This document shows, piece by piece, positions 1 through 10,347 of a stretch of DNA of 64,000 nt. The position numbers and the translations under genes are program-made. The notes below the pieces were generated by a model. It was not told where the DNA came from. It did not search any database and saw nothing but the letters and a program-made list of their open reading frames with translations. Every line of letters starts with the position of its first letter. The first letter of the stretch is position 1. Source of the stretch: Trematomus loennbergii (lineage: Eukaryota > Chordata > Actinopteri > Perciformes > Nototheniidae); contig JAAOOA010000391.1 in the NCBI GenBank assembly GCA_012861695.1, forward strand, positions 176,001 to 240,000, read 5' to 3'.

Positions 1-702
1 CTTCATGTCTCTTCTCATCAACATGTGTCCCCTCTTCTTCATGTCTCTTCTACATCAACATGTGTCCCCTCTTCTTCATGTCTCTTCTACATCAACATGT
101 GTCCCCCTCTTCTTCATGTTCTTCTTCATCAACTGTGTCCCTCTTCTTCATGTCTCTTCCAATCAACATGTGTCCCCTCTTCTTCATGTCTCTTCTTCAT
201 CAACATGTGTCCCCTCTTCTTCATGTCTCTTCTACATCAACATGTGTCCCCTCTTCTTCATGTCTCTTCTACATCAACATGGTCCCCTCTTCTTCATGTC
301 TCTTCTACATCAACATGTGTCCCCTCTTCTTCATGTCTTCTACATCAACATGTGTCCCCTCTTCTTCATGTCTCTTCTACATCAACATGTGTCCCCTCTT
401 CTTCATGTCTCTTCTTCATCAACATGTGTCCCCTCTTCTTCATGTCTCTTCTTCATCAACATGTGTCCCCTCTTCTTCATGTCTCTTCTTCATCAACATG
501 TGTCCCCTCTTCTTCATGTCTCTTCTTCATCAACATGTGTCCCCTCTTCTTCATGTCTCTTCTACCTCAACATGTGTCCCCTCTTCTTCATGTCTCTTCT
601 ACATCAACATGTGTCCCCTCTTCTTCATGTCTCTTCTACCTCTCATGTGTCCCTCTATTCCGTCTCTTCTACCTCTTCATGTGTCCCCTCTTCTTCGCCT
701 CT
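1..702. repeat. 37-bp minisatellite (about 19 copies, truncated at window edge)
   Basis: A pyrimidine-rich unit containing catcaacatgtgtcccctc recurs every 37 bases (for example AACATG at 20, 57 and 94). Because 37 is not a multiple of three and the unit has no stops, all three forward frames stay open for over 200 codons; these are not genes. The last units near 640-700 are degenerate. The array lies 5' of the sptssa terminal exon, so it is probably in the last sptssa intron. Confidence 0.95.
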
Positions 703-780
703 AAGATTGTGTATATAATGCTTCCTGCTGTAGAAACCTAAATCTTCTTCGTCAGTTCCTCCTTAACTCCTCTTCTTCAG

Positions 781-880
781 ACTCTCTGTTGATCCAGTTG
801 CCGGCATGGCTGTTTACACCGGCTACGTCTTCATGCAGCACATCATGGCCATCCTGCACTACTTCGAGGTCGTCCAGTGA
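781..880 (+). CDS. sptssa: sptssa terminal coding exon (serine palmitoyltransferase small subunit A, C-terminal half)
   Basis: SPTSSA is the small ER-membrane subunit that binds the SPTLC1/SPTLC2 dimer and stimulates serine palmitoyltransferase, the first step of sphingolipid synthesis. Seen: an acceptor ending ttcttcag at 780, then residues MAVYTGYVFM and QHIMAILHYFEVVQ followed by TGA at 878-880. This is the nearly invariant C-terminus of the ~71-residue vertebrate protein and includes its second hydrophobic segment. The start of the exon reads SLLI, then must shift by one missing base near 792-796 to give the expected S-V-A-G-M-A. A proline codon normally between FM and QH (near 834) is also absent. 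The N-terminal half lies left of the window. Its position before egln3 matches human synteny. I regard the breaks as sequencing errors. Confidence 0.88.
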
Positions 881-1511
881 CACGAGGACCAGCTCTTTCC
901 TCCAAAGGTCCCGTCTGACTTCCTGTCTGCGTTCTCCAGGGCTCGAAGTGTGGATCGTTTCCAACCATCGAGGCAGAACCTCCCTCCTCCTCCTCCTTCT
1001 CCTTTTGTCCAATTCCCTCGCAAAGGTCAAAGCTCTGAACATCGTGTTTGAGGTCACGTTGGACAATCTTTTTCCCTGGGACTGTTTCATCCAAAGTGAA
1101 CAGCGTTGGGCTCGAAGGCAAAGGCCTAAGAAGAGGTTTCCTTCACTTGTTTTTATTTTAAATCAAGCTCACTTTACTGTTTTTTACAAAATGTTGATTA
1201 CATGATTGTTTAAAAAACTGATTAGACCATTTCTTTTATTCCTTTTAAGACGTGAAAACCAATGTTGTCTTAGAGTTTTATGCAAAGAGGCTGACGTCCT
1301 GATACTCCTTTACGAGCCAAATAAGATTATTTCATCAGGAGCTTTGGGTGAGTAAGTCAGAGCAATTCAGCCATCTATTATCCTTATTCTCCCGCTTCAG
1401 AGAGAGGGCAGGTTGTGTAAATAACGTGTAATCTGGAGGGGTTGAGATATGAGATCTGTCTTATTTATTGTAAATAAATGTGATTAGTTTTTGTTTTACT
1501 CTGGAAATAAA
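881..1511 (+). other. sptssa: probable sptssa 3'UTR
   Basis: This gene-free stretch follows the sptssa stop codon. It ends at two AATAAA hexamers (1473-1478 and 1506-1511) that could direct polyadenylation. Open frames on the opposite strand at 752-1121 are shadows with no family resemblance. The UTR end is inferred. Confidence 0.5.
1506..1511 (+). promoter_or_regulatory. sptssa: candidate polyadenylation signal of sptssa
   Basis: AATAAA lies 626 bases after the stop codon, followed by T-rich sequence at 1528-1560. A second AATAAA at 1473 is the alternative. Confidence 0.45.
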
Positions 1512-1657
1512 ACTCAATCAGAATCTACCTTTTATCAGGTGTTCCTTTTCTTGTAATTTTAATTTGCCAAAGATTCAAAGGTACACCAGTAGCCAAAAAT
1601 GGGGGCATTTGGGGAAACCTTAATAGCCGCTTTCACAAAAAGTACTTACTTGCCGCG

Positions 1658-1828
1658 ACTTAGTACACAGCACTTAGTTCCCAGCACTTAGTTCCCAGCC
1701 ACTTAGTTCCCAGCACTTAGTACACAACCAGCACTTTAGTTACCCAGCACTTAGTTCCAGCACTTAGTTCCCAGCACTTAGTTCCCAGCACTTAGTCCCA
1801 GCACTTAGTACCCCCATGGCACTTAGTA
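1658..1828. repeat. 13-17 bp tandem repeat (cagcacttagttcc)
   Basis: About a dozen copies of CACTTAGT-containing units with variable spacers lie inside the transposon at 1624-2388. Confidence 0.8.
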
Positions 1829-1993
1829 CAGATCGTTCACACCGGAATAAGTCCCTGAGGGAAGATTAGGCAAATGAAGCCGCTGACGTCACTTCTTCTT
1901 CTTCTGCTTTGGGTTTACTGGCAGGCCGCAAACCACTTCACGGTGTATACTGCCACCCGGAGTCCCCGGCCGGAAGTCCCCGGAGTTGGGGAC

Positions 1994-2042
1994 AGGCTTC
2001 AGTAGAAGCTGCTGGGACTCCCAGCAGCTTCTACTGAAGCCT
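1994..2042. repeat. near-perfect 49-bp palindrome (24-bp arms, 1-nt loop)
   Basis: The left arm, aggcttcagtagaagctgct plus ggga, is followed by one base and then its exact reverse complement. On RNA or single-stranded DNA it would form a very stable hairpin. Confidence 0.9.
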
Positions 2043-2388
2043 TCAGAGTAAATCGCCAGAACGCCGACACCTCCTCATCTCCACCGCTCCCATGTTTTAT
2101 TTTGTGTTGTCATAAGTTAGTCTCTCTGCGTTGGTGCGCGGGGCTAATGCTAATAATGCTAATGCCAGCAAATACAATGGCGGCTTCAGAGTTTTACTGG
2201 GCGTGGTTTGCAATCCGCCCAGCCAATCAGAAATTGGTACTTTTTTCTCCCCAGGAAAGTCCCACCTCTCTAGCAGGCACTAAAAAGGGGGGTAAAAGTT
2301 CTCTGAACTAAGTTCTCTTTTTGGTGTGAACGCAAAATTCCAGCACTATCGGAACTAAACGGGAAAAGTACTCCGGTGTGAACGCGCC

Positions 2389-3099
2389 TAATGACTATTT
2401 CATAATAATATAACTCAGGCTTAAAAGGAAGTATCGCCTGGAAGATGTAGTCATTATTAACAGCAGCCAAACCTTTCTCTCAGCTTGGAGGGGATCAGAC
2501 GGCTCTTGGGTGGAAGCTGGATATCTCTGTTTGTGTAGTTTTGGCTGCAGCTGCTTGTAAACATGCTAAAGGTTTCATACATCTCAGGTCGTGAACCTTA
2601 AAGTCTTGCCTTGAAACGTAGCTTTCAGCGAGGATTCAAATGACACAATTTCACCACTTTTAAACCACGCAGCAGGCACACCCCACAAGTGTCCTCTTTG
2701 CACAGAAAAAGATGATAAATGTTTATAAAATTCCACTTTTATGTATAATCACATTTTTAACGTATGCACAACTACTGATATCTCTCTTAAAAACACTGAA
2801 CAATTCTCCAAATTGTGGTGTATATATTCTTGTATACATATTTGTAAAGTTTTGTTGGCGTAGAGAATAAAATTTGTGGTTTCTGGAAACTACTAAACAC
2901 TGTTCTTTGATCCTGAAATCATTAAAGGGAGTTGGTTTTACCTGAGGTTACTTTGACTTTGCTGTTTGTATTCTAGTGATCAGTGCACGTGACGTATCAC
3001 ACCTGTTACGTTTGTGTTTTTTATTAAGAGAATTAAATGTAAGGGCTTATATTTAACAGTCTACCGCATGCACATGTTGTGGTGCTGTGTTTGTACTCT
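2389..3099. other. intergenic, no gene seen
   Basis: AT-rich sequence between two transposons. No exon-like segment with family resemblance and no convincing repeat structure was found. Confidence 0.6.
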
Positions 3100-3107
3100 A
3101 CTCTGAA

Positions 3108-3423
3108 TAGGGCTGTGCAATTAATCGTATTTTAATCTCGATTACGATTTTGGCTTGCAACGATTACGAAAACAATGTAATGGAAATAAAACGATTATTA
3201 TTTTTATTAAAAAAATAAAAAAAATGTTATTTTTTTTTATGGGTTTTTCAGTTGAATTATACTTAAAGATCAGGGTAATCAACTGTTAAAACATACTGTT
3301 CACATTTTTTTTCAATATATGGATGTTTTCAAAGTAAATGGATAATCGTTTTTTAATAATCGTGATATCAATTATTGACCAAAATATCGTGATTATGATT
3401 TTTGCCATAATCGCACAGCCCTA
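3108..3423. mobile_element. hAT-type MITE, 316 bp
   Basis: The terminal inverted repeats are tagggctgtgc and gcacagcccta. The 8-bp flanks actctgaa (3100-3107) and cctctgaa (3424-3431) match at 7 of 8 positions, as expected for a hAT target duplication. The interior is AT-rich with the repeated 'atcg/cgatta' motifs typical of this fish family. No ORF. Confidence 0.85.
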
Positions 3424-3715
3424 CCTCTGAATACCAATATCTCCAAAACAAGGAAATCTTTCTTACCTTTTACTATTTGAGAATGTTTGTAATAGCCTCA
3501 ATCTCTCAAATGTCAGTAATAGTTTAATCTCTTTTATATTCCCTGCCATATACGGTCCTAAATGTATGTATGTTTGTAGTGAGACGTTGTTTTGGTTCAG
3601 TTTCAATATCATTCATAGTGAAAAGCCTCTAAAAGTCATGCAGACAAACACACAAAATGTATCTGAGAAATGTAATTGCCTTAATTAGACACTAGATGGT
3701 TGTGTGTTTTTTTAA

Positions 3716-4469
3716 AGGTCCCATGTCATGGCCATTTCTACTGATCATAATTCCATTGTTGAGGTCTACTAGAATATTTGACATTGTTCAATGTTCCAAA
3801 CTCACATTGGTTTCTCATACAGCATCTCTGTATAGCATGTGTATTCACTCTCTGTCCTACACGGCTTGTTGGAGCTCCTGCCCCCCCTCCCTATGAGCCC
3901 ACTGTGCTCTGATTGGTCAGCTCGCCCACTCTGTTCTGATGAGTCCACCACCGTTACAGCGGAACATCAGTGAGTATGTGTTACAATGGCGTTTGTTAGC
4001 AACCAGGAAATGACACCAGTAATGACAAACAGATGAGAATGCTGCGTGGGGTCTGGGTGCCGTGCTGGCGGGACGTTGCGGGGCTCACTGCTCCGCCCTT
4101 TGAGACTCGAGGAGCGGACAGTGTGAGCTGGATTACTGGTGTCGTTTCCTGGTTGCTGCGTGGGGTCTGCGAGACACCGCGAAACAGCATGCACTCAGCC
4201 TGAGCACACACACACTCACAGCCTGAGAAAAAGTGTGGGTGTGGGTCCATGTTGGTCCATACGTCACTAGACCAGGAAGAAAAAAAATTGAAAAATAAAA
4301 TGTCCAACGAGGCGTTCTGGGGCAGCATAGACAGGTCTTTTCTGTGTTAGAGTTTTACTCGCTACAGGGTGTACTTTGAGGGTTGTGACTGCAGACTGTT
4401 TACATGCAGAAAAAACTTCATAACACACAAGGGGACGGGTAATAACCGGAAAAGCATGACATGGGACCT
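3716..4469. mobile_element. TTAA-flanked MITE (piggyBac/Kolobok-like), 754 bp
   Basis: TTAA (3712-3715 and 4470-4473) flanks inverted ends aggtcccatgtcatg and catgacatgggacct. An internal inverted repeat pairs gcaaccaggaaatgacacca (about 3998) with its complement near 4133-4157. No transposase is present. Confidence 0.85.
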
Positions 4470-4473
4470 TTAA

Positions 4474-5062
4474 GAAACCATTGAAAATACAGTTTCAAAG
4501 TAGCAGCGTTTGCATGTTTTCTTAAAGAAGCTTCAAGCAGACAATTAAGTTGATTTATTTATTAGGTTAGAACTTTAAAGAAAGTCCATTCTCTGGCATC
4601 AACATATGGTTAAAGTAACAATAAATATTGTTTCACGTTATATGTAGTGCAACATTTCTAGATCATATATCAAATACTGGATTCAGGGCCGGTTCTAACC
4701 CCCCCCTCAATCTGGCGCACTTTGAGCAGAATTACTAGAGACTAGATCTAGGGGGTATACTCTAAAACACCCTTATGAAAAAGATCAGTTTACATTTTAA
4801 TAATCAAATAAGTATGTGAACATAACCAATAACCCATAGCCAATAACAAATACATGTAACGTATTTTTTTTGTGTTCATTCATATCTTAGTTAAATTTAT
4901 TTATTTATGCATATTTTTTTATCTCCAGTTTTAAACGATATTTTTGGTTTACTGTCCTATAGTATACATTGAAATTATTTCAAACCTGTGAAGGAAACCT
5001 CAAAGGAGTGCCTTGGAAATATTTGTCAAAACGTTTGAGAGACACTGAGATAACTTAGACCA
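4474..5062. other. intergenic, no gene seen
   Basis: AT-rich DNA. A short stretch at 4684-4745 (gggccggttctaac...) resembles the end of another hAT-like element, but I could not find its partner end. Confidence 0.5.
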
Positions 5063-5245
5063 GGGGTGTCAAACTCAAGGCCCGGGGGCCAAATCAGGCC
5101 CTTGGTGGATTTAAATTCGGCCCCACAGGATAATTTCTAATTACTTTTAGATCTGGCCCTCCGGTATATTGCACGCACACCTTCACTCCATCCTGAGGGT
5201 CTCATCAGCTCAGAGCCTGAGCCCAAACATTGATGACACAGTTTG
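5063..5245. mobile_element. fragment of a hAT-like element (caggggtgtcaaactc end)
   Basis: It begins caggggtgtcaaactcaagg and continues with the same sequence that forms, in reverse orientation, the 3' part of the element at 60295-60879 (shared ggcccttggtggatttaaat and cttcactccatcctgagggt). The far end is missing or diverged. Confidence 0.75.
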
Positions 5246-6261
5246 TATTTTTAATATATTTTTTCAACTGAACATTAGCAAAAGACACTTAATTTATACG
5301 AAAAAACTAAACAAAGCAAATGCTGTATCTGAACATGACACATTATGGGCGTCCTAAACTATGATCTCCTTATTATCAGCTATCAGCAGCTTGAATCTCC
5401 ATTCCTTATTAAAAAGCCATCACTCACGTGTCAACGGCTTCTCTCTGATTACAACTGACTTCCAAGGAATCGTTCCTTCCCTTCTCTTTGGCAGCGGATC
5501 AAATGGAAACAAGAGGCCTGGTTACTGGTTAACTGAGACTATGAAGCTTTTCTCACGTACACAAAACAAGCTGCTACTGGAGTTTGAACCGCCGTCATGT
5601 CAGCAAAAACACATATAAAATACTGTCGGATCTAAAAAAATCCCCTGATATTCAAAGGAGTTGCAAGTAGGAAAGAGTGCCAATATAACCCAAATATATG
5701 TAAAATGAGGTGTGTATAAATGTATTTAAAGGTGAAAACATTGCATAGCTGCAGTCATACAAATGGCGTCCATCCAAATTGAAAGAAAAAAGCAGAATTT
5801 ACCAAATAACCTCGCCTTTCTTATACTTTCTGACCTTTAGCTCTCTGTGTCACGGCTATTTTGAGCTTTGTTTATGCTGAAACCAGTTTACAGAAGATCC
5901 TGATTCATCGGAGGGCGATTACCTCGTGGATCCTCACGTAGACCCTCGCATTTCTCCAGGGAGTGAGTATCGCCGTTTCCAGGGAGCGATGTGACACATC
6001 TGATCTTTTAATAACCCATAAACTCCCCTTATTAAGTATTATGTAATTAGATACAGGGTTGTTTCTCCTACAGATGTTCTTGAACACAACAGGCGGGGTC
6101 AGAAAGTGTCTCTGCTGCAGAAAGATACTGATAAGACTGATACACCAGCTGACAATAATATTTACAGTAATAACTGAAGCTAGTATTAGATTAGAGCTGC
6201 ATCTACCATACAATTCACAGAAACGTAGTAAAGGTCAATCTAAACTTAACTTGGTAAAAAG
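5246..6261. other. intergenic, no gene seen
   Basis: The open frames here (62-102 codons) show no family resemblance, splice signals or codon bias that I can recognise. Confidence 0.5.
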
Positions 6262-8062
6262 TCAATGTTGGGCTATAAAGGAACTACAGCACGGTCACAT
6301 GACTTCACGTCACCACCGCTAAGCTAAGGGGCTAATGTTGGGCTATAAAGGAACTACAGCACGGTCACATGACTTCACGTCACCACCGCTAAGCTAAGGT
6401 GGCTAATGTTGGCTATAAAGGAACTACAGCACGGTCACATGACTTCACGTCACCACCGCTAAGCTAAAGGTGGCTAATGTTGGGCTATAAAGGAACTACA
6501 GCACGGTCACATGACTTCACGTCACCACCGCTAAGCTAAAGGTGGCTAATGTTGGGCTATAAAGGAACTACAGCACGGTCACATGACTTCACGTCACCAC
6601 CGCTAAGCTAAAGGTGGCTAATGTTGCGCTATAAGGAACTACAGCACGGTCACATGACTTCACGTCACCACCTCTAAGCTAAAGGAGGCTAATGTTGGGC
6701 TATAAAGGAACTACAGCACGGTCACATGACTTCACGTCACCACCGCTAAGCTAAAGGAGGCTAATGTTGGGCTATAAAGGAACTACAGCACGGTCACATG
6801 ACTTCACGTCACCACCGCTAAGCTAAAGGTGGCTAATGTTGGGCTATAAAGGAACTACAGATGCACGGTCACATGACTTCACGTCACCACCTCTAAGGTA
6901 AAGGAGGCTAATGTTGGGCTATAAAGGAACTACAGCACGGTCACATGACTTCACGTCACCACCGCTAAGCTAAAGGAGGCTAATGTTGGGCTATAAAGGA
7001 ACTACAGCACGGTCACATGACTTCACGTCACCACCTCTAAGCTAAAGGAGGCTAATGTTGGGCTATAAAGGAACTACAGCACGGTCACATGACTTCACGT
7101 CACCACCGCTAAGCTAAAGGTGGCTAATGTTGGGCTATAAAGGAACTACAGCACGGTCACATGACTTCACGTCACCACCGCTAAGCTAAAGGTGGCTAAT
7201 GTTGGGCTATAAAGGAACTACAGCACGGTCACATGACTTCACGTCACCACCGCTAAGCTAAAGGTGGCTAATGTTGGGCTATAAAGGAACTACAGCACGG
7301 TCACAGACTTCACGTCACCACCGCTAAGCTAAAGGTGGCTAATGTTGCGCTATAAAGGAACTACAGCACGGTCACATGACTTCACGTCACCACCTCTAAG
7401 CTAAAGGTGGCTAATGTTGGGCTATAAAGGAACTACAGCACGGTCACATGACTTCACGTCACCACCGCTAAGCTAAAGGAGGCTAATGTTGGGCTATAAA
7501 GGAACTACAGCACGGTCACATGACTTCACGTCACCACCGCTAAGCTAAAGGTGGCTAATGTTGGGCTATAAAGGAACTACAGATGCACGGTCACATGACT
7601 TCACGTCACCACCTCTAAGGTAAAGGAGGCTAATGTTGGGCTATAAAGGAACTACAGCACGGTCACATGACTTCACGTCACCACCGCTAAGCTAAAGGAG
7701 GCTAATGTTGGGCTATAAAGGAACTACAGCACGGTCACATGACTTCACGTCACCACCTCTAAGCTAAAGGAGGCTAATGTTGGGCTATAAAGGAACTACA
7801 GCACGGTCACATGACTTCACGTCACCACCGCTAAGCTAAAGGTGGCTAATGTTGGGCTATAAAGGAACTACAGCACGGTCACATGACTTCACATCACCAC
7901 CTCTAAGCTAAAGGAGGCTAATGTTGGGCTATAAAGAACTACAGCACGGTCACATGACTTCACGTCACCACCGCTAAGCTAAAGGAGGCTAATGTTGGGC
8001 TATAAAGGAACTACAGCACGGTCACATGACTTCACGTCACCACCGCTAAGCTAAAGGAGCTA
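6262..8062. repeat. 70-72 bp minisatellite, about 25 copies, with E-box/CRE/ACGTG motifs in each unit
   Basis: The unit reads gctaatgttgggctataaag, then gaactacagcacggtcacat, then gacttcacgtcaccaccgct, then aagctaaaggtg. Each unit carries the palindrome TCACATGA (an M-box/E-box type site) and TTCACGTCA, whose reverse contains both a CRE half-site (TGACG) and the HIF/bHLH-PAS core ACGTG. Variants (ggtg/ggag, cgct/ctct, an 'atg' insertion) recur in the same order, so blocks of units have been duplicated. The array lies about 4-6 kb upstream of egln3. Confidence 0.95.
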
Positions 8063-8255
8063 ACGTTCGGCGTGATGACGTTTAGTCGTCTCATTTAGAC
8101 ACTTGTTAGCAACATCTGTTTTTTAATTCACCAGTGGGTATTTACTGACATATTTTATGTTGTACAACAAAACGTGAACATCTCTTTAGCTTGTGTTAAC
8201 CACAGACCTTATTTCAGGCATCTTACCACAAAAACATGTTCACGTGTTGACTTAA

Positions 8256-8637
8256 AGGCAGGGTAGGTAAGAATGGAGAACCAGCTCTAGTGCGCTAGAA
8301 TTTGAAAGTACGCAGCCGAAAGAAATCTGCCCCTTCCTTCAGACTTCCTTACAGAGCCCCTCCTCCAACACACACAAACGCGCACATGACCAATGAGGGC
8401 ACGAGATAAGTTTGTGCACAGATGGAAGGCTGACAGGCAGGTAGGCCATCCAGTTATTTTAGCCGGGCCGGCTCAGATGATTGGTCGTGCTTTTTACAGC
8501 GCCACAGCTTCCACAGATGAAATATTTGTATATATTTATTGTCAAAGCATTTAATATATTCATTGCTATCGGGATGCTAAGAGCATTCCATGGAATATAA
8601 CAAAAAGTGTTTCTGAAGTGAATCACCTACCCCACCT
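8256..8637. mobile_element. TTAA-flanked MITE, copy 1
   Basis: TTAA flanks (8252-8255 and 8638-8641) surround inverted ends aggcagggtaggtaa and cacctaccccacct. It is the same family as 24704-25074 in opposite orientation (shared gatgattggtcgtgcttttt and catcctgt-like parts). No ORF. Confidence 0.85.
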
Positions 8638-8641
8638 TTAA

Positions 8642-9420
8642 GAATGAGGGAACCAACTAATTTCAGGTGTTATGACTCATTCCTGCATCACTCTTAATTT
8701 TAGCATCAAGAATATCTATAAATATAAATCATATGAGCAGACTTAGGGAGTAACATAATACATGCATCTGGATAGAAAAAAAGGTAACTGTGTTACAGTT
8801 ACAGACTTTGTCATCTACACCATTGGCTCATTCTGTCATTCAAACAGGAATCATGTGGCCTATATGTTGCCTTTACGTGCAATGATTGTCTTCTTTTTGA
8901 CATACTATTAAAATACTATATTGTTGTAAACTAAAAGAGCATATTCTGTGTGTTGTAAAAGGAGGACCCAGAGACTTACTGCATGTTTTTAATACATTGG
9001 TGTCTTCTTTTCTAATTGCTCTGTTGTCTTGCATAAAAAAACATCTTATTGATATGTATTTTCTCGTGTATTTATTTGCTTGCATTTGATATTGAGGTAA
9101 TTCAGAAGTAACTGAAAGTAATTAGGTCACCTTTATTCTGTGTTACTTGGATTAAGTGACTGATTAAATAGTTTTACACCTAATTAGTCAATATAACAGA
9201 ATATATTTTTTAAGTATATTTATCTATTTGACTTCAAAACATGTTCCTGGAGTTTAGTAGCCCGTGCAGCAGCAGCCCAGCTGTTCTCAGTGTTTCCCTG
9301 CACGTGGTGAACATCACGTCCTCTGTTTACCTCCTCGCGGACAGGAGGGAGGCAGCACGAGGGCTACATGCTGCTCGTGCTGTCCTCAATGGCGGCGGAG
9401 TCCCCCCTCCTCCTTCTCAT
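8642..9420. other. intergenic, no gene seen
   Basis: AT-rich sequence without recognisable coding or repeat structure. The 70- and 94-codon frames look random. Confidence 0.5.
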
Positions 9421-9421
9421 A

Positions 9422-9575
9422 GGCCCTTTCTCATTTCACTAATTTCCCCTCATCTCTCCTCGGTTCCCCTCCTCGACTCCTCCGCTCGCATCTCCTGTGG
9501 GGGCAGGACTAAGACACGAGGGTAGGAGCCGAGGATAGGAGTCGAGGAGGGGAATTAGAGAAACGAGAAAGGGCC
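9422..9575. mobile_element. short palindromic MITE
   Basis: The left arm ggccctttctcatttcacta and right arm gagaaacgagaaagggcc, each continuing into pyrimidine/purine-rich complements (cccctcctcgactcct / aggagtcgaggagggg), make a ~150-bp fold-back element. No ORF. Confidence 0.7.
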
Positions 9576-10347
9576 ATAGTAAACATTACATCCAGCACGT
9601 CTCCCCTTTCTCCCTCATCGCACTCCCTCTCTGTAAAACTGCGAGAATGCAACCGGAAGTTCAAAAGTAGGCCTTCAAAATGAAGCTGGATTCGCCCATG
9701 CTTGCTAATGTGCTTTAAAGACACGACAACATAGAGAGAAATTCTCAGAGCAATCATAATGTGCACAACAATGAACATAGTAAGATAAATATGTAAAATA
9801 AATCAGTGTAACAGTCAAGATGCATGGATGGAAATTAGTAAATAGTGTACAATAGTAAAAGTGTTGCTAAAAATGTGCACATCATATCATTTTCTTGTTT
9901 TGCAGGAATGCAGCAATTTGATAAATTAGGACATCTTCCAATTACATGTTTTTCCCGTATCAAAAATTCAAATCAAAGCCCAAATATGTTCAATTCTGTA
10001 TACAAAAAGTCTAATTAAAACAAAACATATCCAGCTTAAAGGGATTTAAAACAGGAAAGCTAAAGGAAATGTTGAGTTTTCATGATTGATAAATGTATTT
10101 CCTGAATAAGACTTACCTGTCGATACATTTTCTGTCCTTAGCTAATCAGTTATTTGACCATAGCCCTTAATAACATACTTAAATATATTCCCTTTTTCAG
10201 GGAATAATTTTCGCCCTACATGTTAACCTCTCGCCCTCTGACGCAGCTGCCAACCTTGAGCAGCCGCTATCTCCCTAAGGAGGGGCTGCCTAGCAAGTTG
10301 TTGTGTTACCAGTTTGTGACCGGGCACTCTCGGTCAGAGATAGTTAT
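9576..10347. other. intergenic, no gene seen
   Basis: AT-rich sequence. The part at about 10200-10347 may be retroelement-derived because it adjoins the LTR-like element. Confidence 0.45.

Larger units (their letters stand above)
1624..2388. mobile_element. non-autonomous DNA transposon (Harbinger-like?) with internal repeats
   Basis: The left end (gccgctttcac...aagtactt) and the inverted right end (ggcgcgttcacaccggagta) form imperfect terminal inverted repeats, with TAA on both sides as a possible 3-bp target duplication. The interior contains a short tandem array of 'cacttagttcccag' (about 1658-1828) and a perfect hairpin at 1994-2042. There is no transposase. The superfamily assignment is tentative. 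Confidence 0.55.

Noticed and set aside
5..741. Three overlapping plus-strand ORFs of 214-238 codons
   Set aside because: They are the same 37-bp minisatellite read in three frames; no gene features.
789..1205. 138-codon ORF overlapping the sptssa exon
   Set aside because: Wrong frame relative to MAVYTGYVFM...LHYFEVVQ; continues into the UTR.
5361..5618. 85-codon plus-strand ORF
   Set aside because: No family resemblance, no splice or promoter context; within the expected range for random AT-rich DNA.
6262..8062. CRISPR-like array
   Set aside because: Units are contiguous repeats without unique spacers, in a vertebrate genome.
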